Source: Tubiluchus corallicola (taxonomy: Eukaryota > Priapulida > Priapulimorpha > Priapulimorphida > Tubiluchidae). From it: 62,854 nucleotides of DNA. The stretch covers positions 112,501 through 175,354 of the forward strand of contig JAQGDQ010000470.1 of NCBI GenBank assembly GCA_030141605.1. Direction: 5' to 3'. Within the stretch, counting starts at the first letter, position 1, and every line of letters starts with the position of its first letter. This document shows, one piece after another, positions 34,251 through 49,200 of the stretch. The notes under the pieces are model-generated. The model worked only from the letters and a program-made list of their open reading frames with translations. It ran no database searches and had not been told where the DNA came from. A program made the position numbers and the translations under genes.

Positions 34251-37200
34251 CCAAATGATGTCAGTCCTTAAAGCTTAAAGAAACCGTAAGAACTCAAAAA
34301 TGTTGCCAGGAGAACCATTGAGCTAAGGTACCACTTTACTGAGAAACTGAGTCATGAAAGATGAGTAATAAATGACTGGACCATCCCTCACCTAATGGTT
34401 AGTAAACGCACAAGCAATCAAAACCAAAAATACGGAAATTTTAAGCGAAAGGTGGCAAATGGCGGGTGCCTATGGGCCCAAGGGACTAATAAGCCAAGAC
34501 CAAGCAAATGCACCTCTCTGGAGGGCCACAATACGGTTACCTAACTATTTTTGAAATACCGTCATTTAGTTTGTATTTATTTCTGGTTTTATACGTTCCA
34601 GGCTAAAATCAATCTGAGGTTGATTTATAAAGTTCCTCCAGGTTTTGAAACACAGAAACCTGCTTCAGTAGATACAACTGACACCGCAGATGGCGCTGTA
34701 GGAGATACCTTTGCACAAGGTGGGTCTCACAAGACCATAGTGAATCTTTGTGTCTTTTAGAAGCACCTCTTTTTCCCCTTTTTTCTTTGTGTTTTTCCTT
34801 TCTATGCTTCTTCCAATTTTTGTCTCGTATAAACCAGTAACCGTTAGCAATATATTGTATTTTTCTCGTAACTAATTCTAGTGGCCTAGCATAAGCTAGC
34901 TTCTTAGGTCTCTAGCGCAGAATTCATGAATTGTATCATAATTTTGTATTAACAAAAACTGATTATCGATGCACATGTAATGCATGTGTAAACGTTTATT
35001 GCGAAATAAATCTATTGAATTGATTGAACTGAAATTGATTGAACAAAATCGTTTCAAGATGTACGGCCAAAAAGTAGGTTTGACTGGTTAGTCATAATGT
35101 TCTGCCTTGGCATAGATCTGTTGAAGCTCATTCTTAAAGAGATGTTTAGGCAAAAGCACAGGAAAAATAAATCGATACAAAAAATTTTCTATGTGTTCAG
35201 ATAATGTTAATGTTACACAGATTATATGGCGTAAGTTACATATAGATTAGCAATGAAACAAAGCTATGCTTGGGAAAAATGTTGCCAAAAGTTGCTGCGT
35301 TCTGCATGTGAAACTGCCACGGTTTACCAAGAGTTCTCAGAAAACTTTATCACAGAACTTCTAACAAACATACAGGTGTCCACAGAGTTTGGCTGTTCCG
35401 TTCGAACAATGCAATGTAATGTTGTTGGCATCCTTCTGTCTCGGAATGCGCCAAGAGAGTCAGTTATTGATCACATTGATGGAGCTGCAGTATCGACTGT
35501 GGCTGAGCGATCCGATCCTTGAACCACTGGAATGGCCTCTCCAGGGCGCACGCCTGGGCAAGGGGGAGGAGATCCTGAGTTGCCCAGACAACAGGAACCC
35601 CCTCTCTTTCTCCCTGGTGTAGTCCAAAGGAAAGCGGAGCGATACGTTTGGCACCAGGTTGGCTGCAGGAGCTGCCGGAATCAGTGAGCATGCTGCACTG
35701 GTCTGCCTTCGGGGCTCCACTCCTGATTTGGAAGGTTTACTCCTCTACACATGGCCGTTGGGTCACTTGGCCTCCTCCGCCCTCTAACCGTTGGCTGCTT
35801 GTGCAGCTCCTCCGCCTAGTGTCGAGATACAGTGTGGACATCCCGCAAGCCTACAGCACCTGGTATTCCTAGGCGGTCACCCATCCAAGTACTAACCAGG
35901 CTTACGTTGCTTAACTTCGTTGACCAGACGAGAACCGGCGTTTTCAACGTGACATGGCCATAGTAGTTTCAATGCAGTGCAATGTAGGATGCGAAAATCA
36001 GAAACATGGCCACTTATAATTACATGGCAACAGCTGCATCCAAGCTTAATCAAAATAACTGAGAGGCGAACGGCTAATATGAGTTAATAAAAGCAGAGTA
36101 TGTGCGTTGTTAGGTACTGAGGTCGCTAAAGAGCTCTCATTTACAAATGTAGACGTGTGCCCAGCTTTCAATAAAATTCAGTATAAGTGTTAAATGAACA
36201 AGGTTTTATTGAGTACACAAATAATCTACAGATTGTTTACTTATGTTAAAAAAATTGTTTGCTGAATGCACAATAATCATTGATCAACTGAAGTATCATT
36301 CAAAGGATCACGTGAGTTTCTTTTTCTATGTTTTTCTTTACCGTCTTTTTATTTGAAATACACAGTATGGCATTTACGGGCAGTGAGAGTGTCAGAATGA
36401 TGTCTTTTCACAAAAATCGTAGTTAATGTAGCAAACTGTGCAACTTATATGCAAAGCAAAATGGGCTAATCTCGAACAATGAGCTGTCGGGTTTTACGAA
36501 AGATGACAAAGTATTACAGACGCTGCTCTTTCCTTTGCTTAAGCCATAAGTCATTTATTTCACATTACACTTATACAATAGTTTCATGTACAATATCTAG
36601 TGAAAGGGCCTACAATGAACATAATACAAATAAGAAATACTGCTCAGGAAAACCTCAAACACTGTTCACCTGTATACGAAGGTAAATGTGTTGTGGGCAA
36701 TCAAAAAGCAGGGCTTGTTAGATTGTCCCACACAGTGAAAGAAAAAAGAGTAATGAAAATAATCTGAAAATTTAAAGTGAATCGTATGATAAAAAAACAT
36801 TAGTGCTTAAAATGGAATGATGTAATGAATGAAGCTCATATATGAGATGATATAAAAGACAGAAAGACTATTATTTGTTAATAGTATGTAGAATTAAGAT
36901 AACTTGATTAAGATAACACCACTGTTTCGCAAATACTGTGAGGATGGATACTGATAGAAATTTTGATTACTCACTGATACTTACTTAAAATTTCATTTTT
37001 TAGCATTTTTTTAAATCTAGCAATAGATCTGCTATTTTTTGCGGATTGACATGAGCAGATTTGCTTCATTAACAAACAAGAGGAAAAACAATTTTGATGC
37101 TGTTTTTTTATTTTTAGTACACCCTCTCTACCTTCTTAGTAGGCTCTCTACAACATTTGCCAATTTTACCCTATTCATCAGAGCATTGTTTGCTCTAGTA

Positions 37201-40200
37201 AGTGTTACACTGTTGTTACATGGGCTCTTGAGTAAGGGCTTTGCCTATTAGAAATGCCCAGTTTGTTGACAGAATGATAATTTATGGACGAATTTGTTTA
37301 TCCTGTGTTTAGATGAAAACGTGGCTGTATCAGACGCAGCAGAAGAAGCCATGGTTGGTGAGCAGGGTAAAGAAGGGGTACCAGCGAAGAAGCCACTTCA
37401 GAGGCGAGCGAAAGGTCGTCTTGCCGGTCAAAAGCTCTCCACAAAACCTCAAGATTTTCAGGTGTTTGCATGAATTATTTTTCTTGTTTGTTTGTTTAAA
37501 CATTCATTCATTCATTCGTTCACTCGTGTGCTTGTACGCTTATTTGTTCATGCACTTTCTTTTTTTCTTTTCTCTCTTGAATTGTTCATTTATTTGAATG
37601 TTTTTTACTTCCTTTCTTACTTGTTTTCTTTTGTTTACTTATTATTTATTTATTCATTCATTCATTTGTTCTTTCATTTGTTGGTTGGTTGGTTGGTTCG
37701 TTCGTTCATTCGTACGTTCGTTCGTTCGTTCGCTTATTCACTCATTCATTTGTTCATTCGTTCGCTTATTCACTCATTCATTCATTGGTTTGTTCATTCA
37801 TTCTATTCTGTGGGTCTAATTAACGGTTATTCATCATTTATGAAAAGTTCAATGCTAAATTAGACTAACGCACAAGGGCAACGTTCCCTTCAGATTACTC
37901 GGTCGCCAGTCCCCGGCTCACCGTTTGTCTAGACTTTCAATGACACTGCATGTAGTAGTTTGACTAGGTTATTATTATTGGTTATTTAATTCGTAATATA
38001 AATTTCTCTGTTTGTGTAAAATATCTCAGATCTGCTTGACGTTGATGGTAGTAATAGGGAAACTGAAACCATGCATTGCTGAAAATAATTGTCCACAGGA
38101 TTTTGATTAATTTGCTTCTGAGTTGTGATTCTTGTGTAATAATTGTTGCCAAATTTGTTTGGCGTAATGTTGGTTGGCATCCTTCTGTCTCGGAAGACAG
38201 TGGAGTGTGCGCCAAGAGAGTCAGTTATTGATCACATTGATGGAGCACCAGCGTCGACTGTGGCTGAGCAGTAAGATCCTTGAACCACTGGAGTGGCTTC
38301 TCCAGAGCGCACGCCTGGGCAAGGTGTATGGAGATCCTGAATTGCCCAGACAACAGGAAACCCTCTCTTCCTCCCTGGTGTAATCCAAAGGAAAGGGGAG
38401 CGATACGTTTGGCACCAGGTTGGCTGCAGGAGCTGCCGGAGTCAGTAAGCATGCTGCACTGATCCGCCTTCGGGGCTCCACTCCTGATTTCGAAGGTTTA
38501 CTCCTCTACACATGGCCGTTGGGTCACTTGACCTCCTCCGCCTTCTAGCCGTTGGCTGCTTGTGTAGCTCCTCTGCCTAGTGTCGAGATACAGTGTGGGT
38601 ATCCCGCAAGCCTACAGCAATTGGTATTCGTAGGCAGTCACCCATCCAAGTACTAACCAGGCTCTACGTTGTTTAACTGCGTAAGGCTAATACAATAATT
38701 AACTGCCGTAACTAAATGACAATTTAATAACTGACCTACGGTTTATCTAACTGCTTGTATTTTCTCAACAAGACATTAATAAACCTAGCAGCTTATGTGA
38801 GACAAACAAAGGGGCAATGAAAAATTCAAAATTAGGTCAAAACTTGACACGCATGCGCACACGCACGCATATGCTCATGCTCCTGTTGCCTAATTTGCCA
38901 AACTAGTTAAGCCGCAAGGTAGTCAAATCTGCTCGGTCACGATGCGCCAGCATATATATGCGTAAGCTAGCAAAGTCCCGCGTTCAAATCCTCACTTAGT
39001 TCACAATTTTTTCTTTAATTAACACAAATTATCTTTTAGGTTAATTAAAACAATAATCTCACACACGTCATTGTGGGTGAGTTCATTTTTAGCTTGTGGT
39101 AAGTTTGACATGTGAACAACAATAATTAGCTTTAGGTAAAGTTTAAATACAACTTAACACGTATAGGGTCACGGGAGGCGGTAAAAATTACCCCCAGACT
39201 GGTTTTTTTGCATTTTACCCTTTTACAATACGCATCCCAGTAAACCTTTTCTATGACTTTTTCTAAATATGTTTTGTGCACAAAATACTTTCAGTTATTT
39301 ATTTTAGGCGCATTGTCTCACCACGAAATAAAAGTGAAAATGCAATATGTCTATTTTTTAAAATTGTCGAAACTTTACTTGGCTTGTCTATACATTATAC
39401 GGGCGATGTATCTGGTAAAACAAAATGTCAGTTACTCAAATTGCTCCACCTAAAAGAAGAAAGTAGTAGACAAAAAAATTCAAAATAACAACGATTTTTG
39501 CACACGCGCTGGCAAAGTCTGTTGTCTACAGATATTCCAGCATAGATAAGGGAACGTAACTAAGTGAATTTAAATTTCGTATTACTAGTAAGTCACATGT
39601 CTTTAAGCAGAGGTATAATGTATCCTATGGTGGTCAGCATAACCACAAATTATGCTGTTGTTGTTTACTAATGAAACACGGCGGTTTATCAAAAGTAATT
39701 TACGAATTATGGTGGGGGTAATTTTTTATGCCCCGGTTACCAAAATCGGTTGTAAAAAATCGTGACCCTATAAGGGTTAAACTCTGTATACAACATATGA
39801 AGCAGTCGGTGGTTCACTGAAAATAAAACAGAAAGAAGCCAAACTTAACCGGCTAATGATGATTCAAGTAAATGGTATTAAATTAAAGGAAACTTTTACA
39901 AATTAAGTAGACATAAAATATATATCTGGTTTTTGAAGTTTAACTGCATTTCTAACTTCAACATAAACAAGTCGCTTACGAATTTTCAAGGATTTCCGTA
40001 AATAATAGAGCGAATTTTATCCACAAAGTGTTTTTGTAGTTTTTATTATATAAACCTTCTATAATAATTATATAAAAACCTTCTGAAACAGCCTTCTTGC
40101 TGCTTCAAAAGTACCAACCAAGTTCAGCCCCACCCAGTGATTTCGATGTTTTTGCGTGGTTGGTCAGGTTGGTGGGAAAAGGGAGTTTCCTGCTTTTGCC

Positions 40201-43200
40201 TCGTGGTTAGAGCAATTTCATAGTTTGCTGGGGGACCAATTTAAGCGTAAAACTTTACACCACTGCGCTCAGTATATGGTTTTACACGTCAAATGTAGAC
40301 ACAGGAAAGTTCAAATGTGACTTAGGTAAGTCAAATGTAGATATAATAATTTGAAATGTATTTTGGTAACTCAAATGTGACTTAGGTAAGTCAAATGTAG
40401 ACATAGGAATTTCGAATGCGTTTTGGTAACTTAAATGTGACTTAGGTAAGTCAAATGTAGATGCATTACTTCGAATAAATGGGTAATTAATTCATTTAAA
40501 TGGAAATTACAAAAATATAAACCAAAGATGTCATCACCTCTTTCATAACTTTGAAAAATGCGTTGTTTATCCTCAAACTAGATTCTTTGATAAACCATAA
40601 CGTCGGTAGAAAAGAATAAATTGGTTCCCACTTCCCAAAGAACAGTGAATCACTAATTAGTTTTTTTAAGTAATGCATTAGCACTGCAATAATGAATTAG
40701 TTTCTCTCAAGAAACATTGTTTATTTTAAGAATGTATTGTTTTCTCTAACAGTTCCAATGGTATGTAAAGTTTACAGAATATTAGTGAACTATTAGTAGA
40801 CCTATAACGTTGTTATTTTAACTTAAGAACTACTGACTGAGTTACTGACTGAGCAATGATTAAATTGAAATTAAAGAAGATTAAATTTAACATCCTTAAA
40901 CTTTATCACCTATCCGCATTTGACTTGACAAGTGTCTACATTTGACTTACCAAAAACGCTTAAGATTTCTTGAACACCATTGTTAGCACATTTGAACTAT
41001 CAAAGTCTACATTTGAGTTACCAAGACACATTTGAACTATCTAAATCTACACTAAACGCAGGTCTATATTTGACATGTAAAACCTGTATAAGCACTACCC
41101 TTACCTATTTTGCATGCTATAAATGCAACCAAACGCTTCGCTGTGTTGAACAGGAAACAATAATAACTGTAATTATGGTGCTAATCAACATGATATGAAA
41201 ATAGCGTGAAAAATTGTCACAAAACTCACAACACCAAGCTGGATGCCACTAAATTTCGTTATGATAAACACGACGTGGGTAAGTGAAAACAAAAAATGCT
41301 CTCCTGTAATCCTACTTTTCGAATTCGCTGTCCTATATTGTATTATTAGTCGGTTAATATTTATTGGCGAAGAGTTATACAGTTGCAGTCTTTGACTTTG
41401 AAGCTTTGTTACTAAAATACATCTGTAAACGCTTATTGTTTTTCAACAAACTGTAATGCAAAATTCATAATCTTTTATTATTATTATTAATTCTTTATTT
41501 CTCATTAAAATGGCTCACTCATTATAATAAAATTGAGTAAGCCTCAGCGTAATGTTAAAATAACAACACCGTTCAAGACAAATCCAGTGCAGACTAAAAA
41601 AAACTAAAGTGCAAAACTAAGGTCTAATTATATACAATAAATGAAAATATTTACAAACACCATATTAAAATATTTTTACAAAATAATATTACAATAGTAC
41701 ATTAAATTTTACATGACATATCTTACACTATTCATATATTTGACATGACACAATTAACAGAAACATGCTTTACATTACATAAATTTCACTCATTACATTC
41801 ACACTATTTATACATTTGACATTACAAAACTAACATAACACGTATTACGTTGCATAATTTTTTAGAAATTTTACATTCTTAATCGTTTTATGGAGTCAAG
41901 GGCGGGGGTAGATGAAAGTTGAGTCTGTGTAATTAGTAACAGATAGCTAAATTAAAGCAAAGCACATTATCGACAAGGTATATTATGTTAACTGATTACG
42001 ATTTTGATTCCACCCTTTTATTAGAGAGTTTGCATTACTTTGCTCTTACATTTACAAAAAGCTTCTAACGAATTTGGACAGTCGCTCAATTTTTTTGCAT
42101 AATTCCGTTTGTATTACAAAAAGTTATAAAAAAAGTAAGTGAACGAGCCCTGATCTTATAATATTTTTGCAGATTCGTGTCAAAGTCGTCGAAGCCAGGC
42201 AACTGTCCGGCACAAGCTTGGCACCTGTGTGTCGAATTTCGATCATGAAGCACTACAGACAGACGAAAGTTTGCCGCTCTACGAATCGGCCATATTGGAA
42301 CGACATTTTCTTTTTTAACATGCATTGTTCTCCGGCAGAGTTACTGACTGAGTTTGTAAACTTCAAGGTAAAGCAGCTGAGATTTTAAAAAGAAAGATCC
42401 TTAGAGGGCGCCACCAGAAGATTCACAAAATGCTCTTAATGCTAAGCTTCAGATACTTCGGTTCTTCTTGCATAATTTATTAGACTGCTGGCATGTTATC
42501 GACTTTTGTTGTTTAAAAAATCATAATTGACACATCCATCAACCAACGTAAAACGTGTGCCCATTACTTCCAACTATTGCCGACCGATTTCGGGATTTGT
42601 TATAAATTAATTAGCTAATGAATTGAAAATGTAGACACAACGGCCCCACAATTCCGGTTTTAAAATACGGCGTCTCAACGCCATCAAAAGTTACACCTGA
42701 ATGAAAGCATCAAGACGCAGGTGTAGGTGGTTCTGGTATCTCAATGTTTATTAACATTTCTTCTAAAATAAAAAATCTTTATTGTGGAATTTTTATTTGT
42801 GAAAATTGTCGTCGCTAAAAATTGTCTCTGTTTTTTTTAAAAAATGGGTTTAGCATGACTAACATACAGACTCACAACACACACTCAAAACAACAATAAG
42901 CGCAAGATTCAGAAAGCACTAAACAAATAGTTTGCCGATAAAAGTCGAAAATGTGTCAACGGCTCAGCGCCTGTTAAAAAGCCAGCAATTCTGTTGACCA
43001 TAACATCTTATTGTAACACGGAATGATGCAGTTATGTACATAAGTATGTAAAAACCATACAAGACAATCTGGGCTAATGTGGACTTGATTTTACGGCTAA
43101 TTTTCGGCAAATTAATGACATGTTTAATAATGACATTAACTTTACAGGTTTTCAACTCAAAGAAACTGAGATCTGATAGTTTGATCGGCTCGTTTGAGGT

Positions 43201-46200
43201 AACTAAAGATTATCTTTGCACTTCTTGGTGATAATGTATAATCGTTAGCCTTTGTTTGACTTTGTTTAGGAAAATCTACCGTTTCCGTTTTTAAACCCAT
43301 TCTAGCGCTGAATTTGCCTCTTCAGTTTCCAAAAAGTTGAGTTATAATAATAAAATTATTAACACGATAGAAAAAGTGACAAGATTTACGTATATAAAAT
43401 ATTGATACATGTCTTCTTTTCTTATCCGTAAGCCAGCTGTTTCACATTTAAGGCTGCACATGGAACTGTCATACTCTAATTTACAACCACAGGCGATATT
43501 TTTTCCACTAACTAACCATTTTCTCTATCCTTTCAACCCTCTCTTTCTTGTCTCTACCTACAGATAACTTAACAATGCTGGCAAGTACATTCAAAACGTC
43601 TACGTCATGTACACACAAGCTGTAATTTCACTTCTTTATTCTTTTTAACAGTTATCCAGTTTGTTCTGCACAGAGTATTAATATGACACATTTTCTCTAT
43701 TATCATATTACAGTGTGATATGGGAGCGATATACACTGAGCCACAGCACACTTTACTCAACAAGTGGCTTCTGTTAATTGATCCTGAAGATTTAGCATCA
43801 GGTGCAAGGGGCTACCTGAAAGTTAGCATGTCCATTCTTGGACCAGGTGACGAAGCACCAGTAAGTTACAGTTTGTTTATCCTAGCAGAGTTTTTCCAAT
43901 GAGTAATTTAAAAGTAAAAAGTTGCAGTAATGGAAAAATAACACCACTGGTTTTGAACTTGAGTCCTTGTTAAAGGACAAGAAAGGGCCTAGTTAAAGTA
44001 AGTCTCGGAAAATTTTCGCTAAAGAATTGTAACAGTTAGAGGCGAACTTAAGCGTTTATCATACTCACGTTAAAAGAATTTCCTGTTTGTTTTCATTTTA
44101 AATACTCCCGCGAGACTGTCACGGCGGCGCCATATTAGATGACGTCACAGAACCACAACACAAATCTTTATAGTACACGTGCTCAGAACTCACTGCGACT
44201 GTCTTCGAGTGATGTCATGCCACGTGATCAGTTACATGGTGGCTTTTCAATTGGCGGACTAAATGAAACATGTCTGCGCCAACATTTACTGCAGCCGTTG
44301 AAATATTTTACCAAAATTGGAGTAAATGCGAAAACGTGAGTAACTTATTCGCTTAAGATTATATTTAGGTGATATAATTTTTTATTGTGAATTTTCTGAA
44401 GCTTATTTTGGTTGGCCATTTTCTTGTCCTGTAAACAGTGCATTCTGAACACCAAGGACGCCTGGAGGCTGTTTTGTGTTTCCAATTTCTTGTCCGTGTA
44501 GGCCTATGTTAAAATTTTCAACTCTCCGTAGCGCACTTGTTAAATCTATCAAATTATATAACTAACATGTCACGTCAGTACGCTACATGTTGTTTTACAT
44601 CTTTTAATATCAATCAACATAATGGTTATTAATACGCAATGACCGTTTATTTTACTCATTTAGCATTGCCTTGTGGTTTATACGTATTGATTAGAGTTTT
44701 TATTGGCGCATAAAATGTTAACTTAATTCATAAGGGAAAATTCATAATAGTTCAATAATTCATGAGTGGCTGTGATTACGGTTATGTCGGTAATTCCATC
44801 TGTTTATGAAATAATATAGGTTCCAATTATAATTTGTCATTTTCTAATGCACACGTTGCTTTGTTGGAGAACGCGTCTTCATTTTGTACTAAGGATATTC
44901 TTTCCAGATAGTTTCAGGAGTTTAATGTTCATGATAGCTGGTTGGTCAAACCACCAATAACGTGAAGAAGAAAAGTCAAGAAGCGGATTATCAGTTATAA
45001 CTGCACAGATGTATTTTTCCATTGTTTTTAATAGCATAAGAACATTCCTGAAATTAGTACTGATAACAGACCCCTTAAAAATTTCGACCTACTACTAAGG
45101 AAAACCGGACGATTGTGTAAACATTAGTTCAGAATAAAGAATGCTCTAAAATAATGAAAACTACAATAGTTTTCTTTAAATCAAAGCTTAGATTAAATAA
45201 TAATTACCTCGGATACTCAAATTACGTTGAACTGTCAAAGCTACCCGCGGCTCAGTGAATCCACTAAGATTAGCAGTGGCGCCTTTTTGTCATATTCGCG
45301 TGACCGACAAATAGAAGGCGGTACCGTGATAAGCATGATCATGAACTGCTGTGTTAGTTTCTGACGTCATATGATGTAAAGCCCATTTTTCGTGACTTCG
45401 CGCATTTAAGCAGTACTGTAACACTTATGCAAATGTTCTTGATGCGCAAGGGAAGACGCCTGCCATTGGACAATCTGTGGTTAGTTTCTGACGTAAGCAA
45501 TAACTGTGTTCCGTTGCCGTCAAATAACTTTCTAAGCTAATTATTCTTATATAAGGAACAATTGTTAACTTTTATCAGCAAGAAAATGTATTTTTTGGAC
45601 AGTAAATTAAAATGAGATTGAGTCTAAACAATCGTCCAGTCTTCCTTTAACAAAAATAAATTAACCAGTATTGTTTTGCGAGTCGGATGTATGCATCTCC
45701 ATATAAATACGTTTTCAGCCATTGCTCTGCCATCTCATTACGAGTGTACCTCATTTGAGTAACTTCGCTTCAAAATTACATTTAAACTACAATCGCCATT
45801 TTTATATAAAATCATATATTTTATATAAAATAAAATATGATAATACTTATATGCTTAATTATTAATTACATTATTAATTAATCAATAATAGTAATAATTG
45901 ACATTAAATGCATATTTAAATACGTTTCAGAACATGAAATCTGATTCAAGAGAGGATTTGGACGACATCGAAGCGTAAGTTGTCAAAAGATTGCAATTCT
46001 CTTATGCGATTGTGCGGTGGGAGCTATGCATTCCTAATATATTACCACGTAGTTTAACGATATACTCGCAAAATACATGCGATTAAACCAGTTTACCACG
46101 TTACTAAATCTCTTTGATTGCAAGTTATATTCTACGTGTTAGGTGTAGAACACTGGTGTGCAAATTATCTGACTAGCCGGGCCACATTAAACATTCCCGC

Positions 46201-49200
46201 AATTTCTGTGGGCCACATGCAGTTTGGTCAAAGAGCCAAGTACAGTAGGACGTAATAACGTTTTTTTTGCATCCCATTTGCGCACATCGTCACTACTGCA
46301 CTACTACACTCAAGAAACTATTTTAGAAGTTATTAAAATTTATATTAAAAACCACATATTTCGTCATGTCTGACAGTGACATTAAGTGACAACGGTCTTG
46401 GAATGGTTAATGCCATCCGATCTAGAAGAAAAAACTACCCGCACTATCTTTGTGATATTGGCGCAGACTTCAGCTGGATCGCGTGGGCCGCACTTTCATT
46501 ACGTTGACAAACCTCTTCGCGGGCCCCACAAGATCTCTCGGCGGGCCGCAGTTTGCACACCCCTGGACTGTAGAATATCAATATTCAATCTAAGCTACCA
46601 TCTAAATGAATAATGAAAAGCTTCGTTACTACAATGAAGCCAATTTGTTTTTCTCTTTCAGGAACCTTTTGCGGCCAGCAGGCATCCAGTTACGTCAAGC
46701 CACGCTTTCTGTTCGCTTATTTAGAGCTGAAGATATACCAAGAAGTAAATAATCATTATTTAAAATAATTTAATTATTTTACTGTATTAAACCAACCACA
46801 GTTCAGTAATACCAACTGATGTCTGTGTAGAAATGACTGCATTAAACCAACCACAGTTCAGTCATATCAACTGATGTCTGTGTGGAAGTGTTTGAACCAT
46901 ATGTCTCTTTTTCTTTCATTTCTGTCGACATTTCGTTTCATGTGGTCGTTTCTTCTCCTCTTTTCCTTCTTCCTATCCCTAATCTTACTATTTTTTTCCA
47001 ATCCATCATGTCTACTAACCCTAACCATGCTTTCATTCATTTGTGCCACCTTAACAAGCCAAGCTTTCAAGGTGTCATACAGCAACTCTTTTATTTGGTT
47101 AACTTGACTTCATCAACGTTTTTTTACCTATACCGTTTCTTTTTGTTTCAATAATATTGTATGTTGATGTATTGTACACATATTGGTGGAGTGAAATAAA
47201 TTGATTGATTGATCCATTTACAGACTCTTTGATCATTTTGCAGTGGACACTAATGTCTTGGAGGGCGTGAAACAAATTCTTGGCGTCGGGGAAGTACAAA
47301 AAGAACTCGTAGATCCCTACGTCTCTTTTCAGTTTGCTGGAAAAAAGGCAAACTCGACCATAAAGTACAACAGCGATCATCCCGAGTGGAATGAGGACTT
47401 ACAACTTGGGATAAAGGTAGGATAATCTTCCAGGCTTTCAAGTATCAGCGAAATATAATAGCTGACCACGGTCAGTAGATGTAATAATGACTATATGTGA
47501 CGTCATAGCTGACCACGGTCAGTAGAAGTAATAGTGACCATATGCGACGTCAAATTTTGTAGTTTGGCAGTTTGACAATCATTTGGCAGAAGAACTTGAT
47601 TTTGTTGGATACAATATTTGCACAGTAAAACATGTTACCAATCCACACTTACTGCTAGTTCATTAGTTTGCAGCGCATTAGTTCATAATTTTTTTTAAAG
47701 GAAGACCAGACGATTGTTTAGACTGAATCTCATTTTTATTTACTGTGCAATATATACATTTTCTTGCCTATTAAAGTTAACAATTGTTCCTTATATTTGA
47801 ATAACTAGCTTAGAGAGTTAATTAACGGCAACCGAACACAGCCATTGCTTACGTCAGAAACTAACCACAGTTTGCGCAATAACAGGCATCTTCCTTGCGT
47901 GTCAAGCACATTTGCATAAACTGCTTAAACGTGCGATGTCACGAAAATGGGCTCTACGTCATATGATGTCAGAAACTAACACTGCAGTTCATGATCACGT
48001 TTACATTAACATGTCCCCCAAAACACAATCAACTGCCATTCAGGTTAAGGAACTAAGATAAAAAAGTACGAATACTTTCTCAGAAAATAGAATTTATATT
48101 TTACTAATTTCCTACTGACAGTGTTATAGTAAAACAGCAATGTTTAATAAAAAAAACAATATTTTTTTAGTTTCCATCAATGTGCGACACAATACGGCTG
48201 GTTGTATATGACTGGTAAGTATCCATATGACACAATGGTATTATTTTATTAATTAAGAATCAGATGCTTCTTATAAAGATTTTATTATCAGTTAAGTATA
48301 ATATCCAACGATTATACGTAAGATCGTCTTATAAAAGCAGTGAAGTAATATGGTAATTATAAGAAACAGAGGTACCAAGAGCAACATCAAGATCCTTTAC
48401 ATGTCAACTGCAACAGTCAAAAGTAATACTAGTAGCATGATCTTTAGGTAGAAAAATGTCGTTTTCTATTAGAAAATATTGTAATTTAATTTTCCATTTG
48501 AATGTTCGACAGTTTTTATTACTGCAATAATTCGAATATTGTTAAGATAAACTTGAGAATTTACCACACATTGTCACACATTTACCACACAGCTGTGCTT
48601 GATTACGTACTCGTCAAAAACTGCGCTTTTATCTCTATTAGGGACAATTTAAGCAAACGATTGCTATTTAAGAAGAAGCAAAAATTCGTTGCTCCTCAGA
48701 CTTGAACCACGGCAACTAAGAAATCTGTCTAGCTCATGACCTACCATCTATGTTATGTAATTACCAGCCAAGGGGAGAATATATATATATATATATATAT
48801 ATGTGACAGAATTGTTTAAAGAAGCAACTGAAGCCAAACTGGACAGTGTTTGAATGATGATTTTTAAGTTGATGTTGAACTAAATCTATAGGGATAGAGT
48901 GACTGACGCAGACCCGATTGCTACTAGCAAGATGGATATAGATTACCTTTCTAGACCGGGCGAAGAATTTGGTACGGTGTTTCTAACATTGCATGATTAC
49001 CGCACCCAGTAAAACATAAGTGGCACTAACAAATAAACAGACCCGTTAAGCGCTGGTAGCACTAAAACAGCATGTATGTTTTTTCTCTCACTGAACGTGT
49101 GTGCGACATGCACTAAATACAGGTAGTCCAACAGTCTTTTAGATGTAATTTATGATTTTTTATTGTCCAAAATGGGCAATCATCGTCTCATCCCAAAATC

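Noticed and set aside
37492-37863. Phe-Ile-His-Ser-rich membrane-like frame
   Set aside because: Translation of a (TTCA)n tract in ferlin intron 6.
38900-39005. tRNA-like sequence with GTTCAAATCC box B
   Set aside because: No acceptor, anticodon or T stems of the right lengths could be formed.
44139-44339. Possible extra ferlin exon ending at GTGAGT
   Set aside because: No ferlin homology, and exons 9 and 10 already join in frame as in relatives.
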